DNA from: Hymenobacter gelipurpurascens
GTDB lineage: Bacteria; Bacteroidota; Bacteroidia; Cytophagales; Hymenobacteraceae
Length of the DNA: 64,000 bases
Direction: 5' to 3'
Assembly: GCF_900187375.1 (NCBI RefSeq)
Contig: NZ_FYEW01000001.1
Span: forward strand, 2,046,001-2,110,000
Shown: piece by piece, positions 59,458 to 64,000 of the stretch
Layout: each line of letters opens with the position of its first letter
Numbering within the stretch: position 1 is the first letter of the stretch
Translations under genes and position numbers: made by a program
Notes under the pieces: generated by a model
Databases searched by the model: none
What the model saw: only the letters and a program-made list of their open reading frames with translations
What the model was told of the DNA's origin: nothing

Positions 59458-62400
59458 ATGAAAATTCTCCGCGTTCGTTTCTTTAATCTGAACTCCCTGC
59501 GCGGGGAGCACGAAGTCAATTTTGGCACCTCGCCGCTGGCCGAGTCGGGCTTGTTTGCCATTACGGGGGCCACGGGGGCCGGCAAAACCACCATTCTCGA
59601 CGCCATCACGCTGGCCCTCTACGGCCAGATGCCCCGCCACGAACTAGGCGGCCCCGAGCAGGCCATGAGCCACGGCACCGGCGAAAGCTGGGCCGAAGTA
59701 GAGTTTGAAGTAAACGGCCGCCGCTACCGCTCCAAATGGGGCCAGTACCGGGCCCGCAAAAAGCCCGAAGGCAAGCTGCAACCACCCACCATGGAGCTCA
59801 GCGAGCAGCCCGAAACGCCCACCGGAGAAGCAACGGAGCAGTGGCCCATTCTGGAAGACTATAAGTCGAAGGTACCGCCGCGCGTGGCCGAGCTAAGTGG
59901 CCTGGAGTATAAGCAGTTCCTACGCTCAGTGCTGCTGGCCCAGGGCGACTTCACTCGGTTTCTGAAATCCACAGCGGGCGAGCGGGCTCAGCTGCTGGAG
60001 AAGATTACGGACACCAAGAAGTATTCTGACATCTCCAGAGCGGCCTACGAGCGCGCCAAGCACGAAACGCAGCAAGTAGAACAACTGCGCGCGGGGCTGG
60101 CCGGAGTCGTGCTGCTTTCCCCAGAGGACGTTACATTTCTGGAAGGCGAGGTAACGTCGCTGCACACCCAGCTCGAAACGGCCACCAGTATCCAGAAGCG
60201 CCTGCTCGATGTCCAAGCCTGGCTGCGGCGCCTGCAGGAGCTACGCACGCAGCAGGAGCGCAGCAAAGCCCGGCTGCAGCAACTCACGGCGCAGGCCGAC
60301 ACGCTGGCTCCGCTGCGCCAGCGCATGCAGCTGCACACCCAAGCGGCTCCTTTCGCTACGGATTGGGCCTTGCTGCGCCAGGCTGATGAGCACGTAAGGC
60401 GGCTGCGGCAGGAAGCCGCTCAGTTGCAGGACCGCCTGCCCCTACTCCAGCAGCAGCGCCAGGAGGCCTACGCCGCTCGCACCGCCGCCCAAGTGGCCTA
60501 CGAGGCCGCCGAAGCCACCCGCCGGGAGCAGGAACCCAAGCTGGTTGAGGCCGAGAAACTGGATTTTCAGATGCAGGAGGCTCAAAAACAGCTCTTGCTG
60601 AGCAAGCAGGAATACGAAGAGAAAAACGAGCAGTGCAAGCGTCTTAAGGCCGCTGCCGAGCACGCCGTAAGCCATGCCCGCGCCCTCCGCGAACAGGTAC
60701 GGGACCTGAGTAAGTGGCTGGAGCTTAACGCCAACGTAAGCGAACTGACCGAAACCCTACCAGAGCTTTCGGCTAACTTCCAGCACTGGGAGCACCTGAA
60801 GGCCGAGCTAGGCCAGTTACGCCAACGCCTCCACGAAGCCACTCAGCGGCAGCAGCTGGCGGCCACAGAAGTCACCAAACATCAGCAGATAGCCGAGGAC
60901 GCCCGGCGGCAGCTGGCAGCCTTCACGGAGCGCTACCAAGTGGCTACGACGGCTCGGAATACCTGGCTGATCCGGCTGCGCCACCATGTGAGTGGCCTAC
61001 AGCGCGAGCAGGAAAAGCAGCAGCAGCACTGGGACGACCTACGCCGCAGCCTGCAGATGCAGCAACTCATCCTGAACCACACCGACACCCGCCAGCTCCT
61101 GGAGGATGGCCAGCCGTGCCCGGTATGCGGGGCCACGGAGCACCCGTATATGGCAGGTATATTGGGCGTTAGCGAAGATGCTTTTCTGCATGACCGGCAG
61201 CGGGAAGAAGAGTTAAGCCAGCAGGTCAGGGCCCTGGGAGCCCGCTTCAACCGCCTGAACACCTACGTCACGATGCTGGAGCAAACCGGCCCGGAGCCGG
61301 AAACCGCTTCGTCGGATTCTATTCAGCTGTTGCCGGAAACTGCTGAAAAAGGTGCCGCGGAAGAAGTGAAAGCCTTGGTGCAGAAATTACGGGAGCTGCG
61401 CGACCAGCAAACGGCCGCGGAAAACCGCCTGAGCCAGGCCAGCAGTCAGCAGGAGGCAGCAGCCAGCCAGCAACAGGCCTACGCGCAGGATGTCGGCCAG
61501 CTGACCCAGGCTCTCACCGATGCCGAGGACCGCGTGCCCGACGCCCGCACCATGATTCAAAGCCAGCTCCAGAATTTTGGGATGGTGTTTACGGAAGAAA
61601 ACGGCCGGGCCCTGATGGACCAGGCTCGCCAGCGTATTGCGGAATTTGGCGAGAAGAAGGATAAGCTCACGAAGGCGGAACGCGAACTGAGTGGCGTGAG
61701 CGTAGAGGAAAAGCAGGCCGAGGAGGAAAAAGGGAAGCTGACAGAATGGCTTCGGACCAACAAACAAGGTCTGCTCGACCGGCACCAGGCCATTCAGGCC
61801 CAGCAACAGCAGCGTCAGCAGCTGTTTAGCGGGCCCGATGTGGCGCAGGCGCGTCAGCAGCTCGAAAGTGCCCAGCGCCAGGCTGATGCCCGCCTGAAAC
61901 AAGCCGAACAGCAACTGCAGCAGCACGAAACAGCACTCACCCTGGCCGAAACCCAGCTGCGCCAACGCCAGCAGGACGCAGAGCAGCAGCACCAGCTTCG
62001 GGAGCAGCAGCACCAGACCCTAACGGCTGCCTTGACGGCCGCTGGCCTGGCCCCCGACCCAACGGCCCTCACGGCTCTACTTTTGCCCGATGCAGAGGTT
62101 CGCCGCCTCGCCGACCAGTTGCGCCAGCACGAGCAAGATGTGGCCCTGGCCCAGCAAACCCTCACCGACCTGGCCCAGCAGCTTCAGCAAGAGCAAACCC
62201 GCGCCCTCACGGAGGAGCCTTCGGAGTCTATTGAGCAGCAGCTCAGCACCACCAATCAGCAGCTAGCCAGCTTAAACCAGCAGCTAGGCCAGCGCCAGCA
62301 GCGCCTCCACGACCACCGCACTGGCCTAGAGCGCCACGCTACGCTGGCTGCGCAACTGGCAAATCAGCAACAGCAGGCGCAGCGCTGGCGGCAGCTAACG

Positions 62401-62898
62401 GAGCTTATCGGCTCAGCCGATGGCAAGAAATTCAGCGAGTTTGCGCAAGGCCTCACCCTGGCCCGCCTGGTGGATCTGGCCAACCGCCACCTGCACCGCC
62501 TCACCGACCGCTACCGCATCCTGCGCAACCCCGATGAGCACCTTGATCTGCTTATTCTGGATGAATATCAGGCCGGCAGCACCCGCTCTATGAGCTCGTT
62601 ATCCGGGGGGGAGAGCTTCCTGGTGAGCCTCGCGCTGGCTCTAGGCCTATCGGAGCTGGCGGGTCGCAAAACCCAGATCGATACGCTCTTCATTGATGAA
62701 GGCTTCGGCACCCTAGACCCCGATACGCTGGAAATAGCCCTTTCGGCCCTGGAAATGCTGCAGGGCACCGGCAAAACTATCGGCATCATCTCGCACGTAG
62801 AGGCTCTGAAGGAGCGTGTAACCACCCAAATCAATGTCCGGAAAGGCGCCGGCGGTATCAGCACCCTGCAGGTTATTGGCTTCGGAGAAGAGCTGTAG
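59458..62898 (+). CDS. sbcC: Exonuclease SbcCD subunit C (SMC-like ATPase)
   Basis: A 1146-residue SMC-like ATPase, partner of SbcD. The Walker A motif is ITGATGAGKTTILDAI (residues 37-44 within it) and the C-terminal lobe has SLSGGESFLVSLALALGLSE and the Walker B LFIDEGFGTLDPDTL. Two long coiled coils, rich in Gln and Arg, flank a zinc hook CPVCGATEHP near residue 555. The coiled coils contain many Gln-rich runs, more than in enterobacterial SbcC. ATG at 59458 starts directly with KILRVRFFNLNSLRGEHEV. It stands 4.7 kb from sbcD. Confidence 0.96.
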   Translation: MKILRVRFFNLNSLRGEHEVNFGTSPLAESGLFAITGATGAGKTTILDAITLALYGQMPRHELGGPEQAMSHGTGESWAEVEFEVNGRRYRSKWGQYRARKKPEGKLQPPTMELSEQPETPTGEATEQWPILEDYKSKVPPRVAELSGLEYKQFLRSVLLAQGDFTRFLKSTAGERAQLLEKITDTKKYSDISRAAYERAKHETQQVEQLRAGLAGVVLLSPEDVTFLEGEVTSLHTQLETATSIQKRLLDVQAWLRRLQELRTQQERSKARLQQLTAQADTLAPLRQRMQLHTQAAPFATDWALLRQADEHVRRLRQEAAQLQDRLPLLQQQRQEAYAARTAAQVAYEAAEATRREQEPKLVEAEKLDFQMQEAQKQLLLSKQEYEEKNEQCKRLKAAAEHAVSHARALREQVRDLSKWLELNANVSELTETLPELSANFQHWEHLKAELGQLRQRLHEATQRQQLAATEVTKHQQIAEDARRQLAAFTERYQVATTARNTWLIRLRHHVSGLQREQEKQQQHWDDLRRSLQMQQLILNHTDTRQLLEDGQPCPVCGATEHPYMAGILGVSEDAFLHDRQREEELSQQVRALGARFNRLNTYVTMLEQTGPEPETASSDSIQLLPETAEKGAAEEVKALVQKLRELRDQQTAAENRLSQASSQQEAAASQQQAYAQDVGQLTQALTDAEDRVPDARTMIQSQLQNFGMVFTEENGRALMDQARQRIAEFGEKKDKLTKAERELSGVSVEEKQAEEEKGKLTEWLRTNKQGLLDRHQAIQAQQQQRQQLFSGPDVAQARQQLESAQRQADARLKQAEQQLQQHETALTLAETQLRQRQQDAEQQHQLREQQHQTLTAALTAAGLAPDPTALTALLLPDAEVRRLADQLRQHEQDVALAQQTLTDLAQQLQQEQTRALTEEPSESIEQQLSTTNQQLASLNQQLGQRQQRLHDHRTGLERHATLAAQLANQQQQAQRWRQLTELIGSADGKKFSEFAQGLTLARLVDLANRHLHRLTDRYRILRNPDEHLDLLILDEYQAGSTRSMSSLSGGESFLVSLALALGLSELAGRKTQIDTLFIDEGFGTLDPDTLEIALSALEMLQGTGKTIGIISHVEALKERVTTQINVRKGAGGISTLQVIGFGEEL

Positions 62899-62912
62899 GT
62901 CAGCATACTGGC

Positions 62913-63983
62913 CTACAACTCCCCCTTCCCGCCTCCGGCTGCCCGGATAGCGGCCCAGCTCCAATACCGGCGCGGCTGAACGTTGGTGTATTTCTCCCGG
63001 AAGAACTCTACGACTTTTTGCTCCACCATCTCGGGTGTTATAGACGAGGAGTAAATGGGGCGCTGATCGGGGTCGGCGTAGCGCTCGGCTTTGCTGAGGC
63101 GGCGGCCGGTAAGCCGTAGCAATGGGCCCGTATCGGTGATGCCATCAAACGTCCATAGGTGGCCGCTTTGCTCCAGGCTGTTCAGGCGAGCTGCTAGGCC
63201 ATCCAGCGGTAGGCGAGGCAGCGTGGGCCGGCTTTCCAGGTCTATCCAGGTGGTATATTTATACTCGAACTCGTATCGGTTGTCATCATACAGACTGAGC
63301 ACCATATCGAAGCCTGCAGTAGGCCCAAACAGTGCGTAATACGGAATTGGCTGCGGGGTTTGCACTACCACCAGGCCAATTTCCGGGTATGTGCGTCGGC
63401 AGGTTGTGGAGCTTTGAGCGGTAGCCATTGCCTGCCGAATGCGCTCGTACTCGGGTTCCCATGTAGCACGGCCGGCTTCTGGGTTTTCCAGCAGTTGAGC
63501 AAAGCGCGGTAAAAACCACTCAAACTTCTCAGCAGAGGCTTCGTCTTCGCGCCGCCGGAGAGCGGGTGCCCCGAAGGGCTCGTAAAAACGGTCTTTTTCC
63601 TCGGCATTCAGCCAGCAGACCAATTGCAGTGCGTGCTCGGCCAATGGGTCCTGCCAATTTAGCTCCCGAAAGTCGCCGAGAAGGGCGGTAAGCCGCAGCA
63701 GGTGCTCGTGCCGGAGTGCCAGCTCTGGGTGCAACAGGCTCCACACTCCTACAAAACCATCCACATCAAAGTGGTTGGCCGTAACAGCCACGGCTTCTAG
63801 GCCAGGGGTTGCAGGCGCCCGCAACGCCCTTAATACGGAGCCGGCGCTGGTGTCGTCGCGGAGAGGCTCGGGAGTAGCTGCGCCGCGCCAATGCGCCAGC
63901 GTAAGGGCGGCTCCTAGGCCAGTGCTATCCACCACAATGGTAGGCTGCTGGCGCAACTGCGAGAAAGGAACGAAGGTTTTCAA
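62913..63983 (-). CDS. DUF6687-like protein, possibly extending past the right edge
   Basis: A 356-residue protein with the pattern TIVVDSTGLGAALTLAHWRG and VAVTANHFDVDGFVGVWSLL, resembling DHH-type metal sites in layout, and a C-terminal RPIYSSSITPEMVEQKVVEF. I recall this as DUF6687, without a search. The first codon within the window used here is a TTG at 63983; the frame stays open to the window end (64000), so the true start may lie beyond it. Convergent with sbcC with a 14-bp gap. Function unknown. Confidence 0.6.
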   Translation of the reverse strand: MKTFVPFSQLRQQPTIVVDSTGLGAALTLAHWRGAATPEPLRDDTSAGSVLRALRAPATPGLEAVAVTANHFDVDGFVGVWSLLHPELALRHEHLLRLTALLGDFRELNWQDPLAEHALQLVCWLNAEEKDRFYEPFGAPALRRREDEASAEKFEWFLPRFAQLLENPEAGRATWEPEYERIRQAMATAQSSTTCRRTYPEIGLVVVQTPQPIPYYALFGPTAGFDMVLSLYDDNRYEFEYKYTTWIDLESRPTLPRLPLDGLAARLNSLEQSGHLWTFDGITDTGPLLRLTGRRLSKAERYADPDQRPIYSSSITPEMVEQKVVEFFREKYTNVQPRRYWSWAAIRAAGGGKGEL

Positions 63984-64000
63984 GCGAAGAAACGAGTACA

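Overview
The window looks like a chromosomal segment of a pigmented, GC-rich member of the Bacteroidota, most probably Hymenobacter or a close relative. Reasons: the average base composition is roughly 55-60% GC; several genes have a Bacteroidota-type -7 element (TAnnTTTG) upstream; there are two TonB-dependent receptors with N-terminal carboxypeptidase-like domains, a split dcw cluster with a PASTA-bearing FtsI, a ketocarotenoid gene set, and many lineage-typical small families. No phage, transposase, plasmid or CRISPR genes were found.

Layout. 1-5058: the start of the division and cell-wall (dcw) cluster on the minus strand (mraZ, rsmH, ftsL-like, ftsI, murE running off the left edge), with a readable promoter and MraZ boxes. 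5121-8696: a plus-strand group that looks metal-related (HYC_CC_PP-type small protein, CC-motif TonB receptor, secreted HMA protein). 8713-12365: an unknown protein and a convergent response regulator/histidine kinase pair. 12505-21318: a minus-strand carotenoid block, crtW-ispH, two accessory secreted proteins, crtB, crtI, an ECF sigma factor, a CarH-like B12-binding MerR regulator and crtZ. Together these can take the terminal isoprenoid step through phytoene and lycopene to hydroxylated and ketolated carotenoids, but no lycopene cyclase is in the window. 21512-30283: housekeeping genes (enoyl-CoA hydratase, ComEC, GNAT, PhoH, SAM hydrolase-like enzyme, monooxygenase-fold protein, HscB, tRNA-Leu). 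29600-38082: a MarR regulator divergent from a TonB receptor, followed by a TlpA-like thioredoxin and an OmpA protein with a basic histone-like tail. 38115-49902: envelope proteins, a LuxR-type response regulator, two degenerate amidohydrolases and an amino-acid permease. 50114-53436: a Spy-like protein, a MarR regulator whose likely operator also sits before an oxidoreductase gene, and a metallo-beta-lactamase/rhodanese fusion for sulfur chemistry. 53561-62898: sbcD and sbcC separated by six other genes. The right edge holds a DUF6687-like gene.

Two features act across the whole window. A hexamer GGCCTA/TAGGCC, usually TGGCCTA, recurs far above expectation inside and between genes. Five palindromic REP-like elements beginning GTCAT lie in intergenic gaps. 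The most interesting candidates for follow-up are the iterated motif, the putative metal module, the CarH-like regulator with altered cobalamin-site residues, the shared MarR operator, and the OmpA protein with a histone H1-like tail. All functional statements are from reading the translated sequence; no database search was run.
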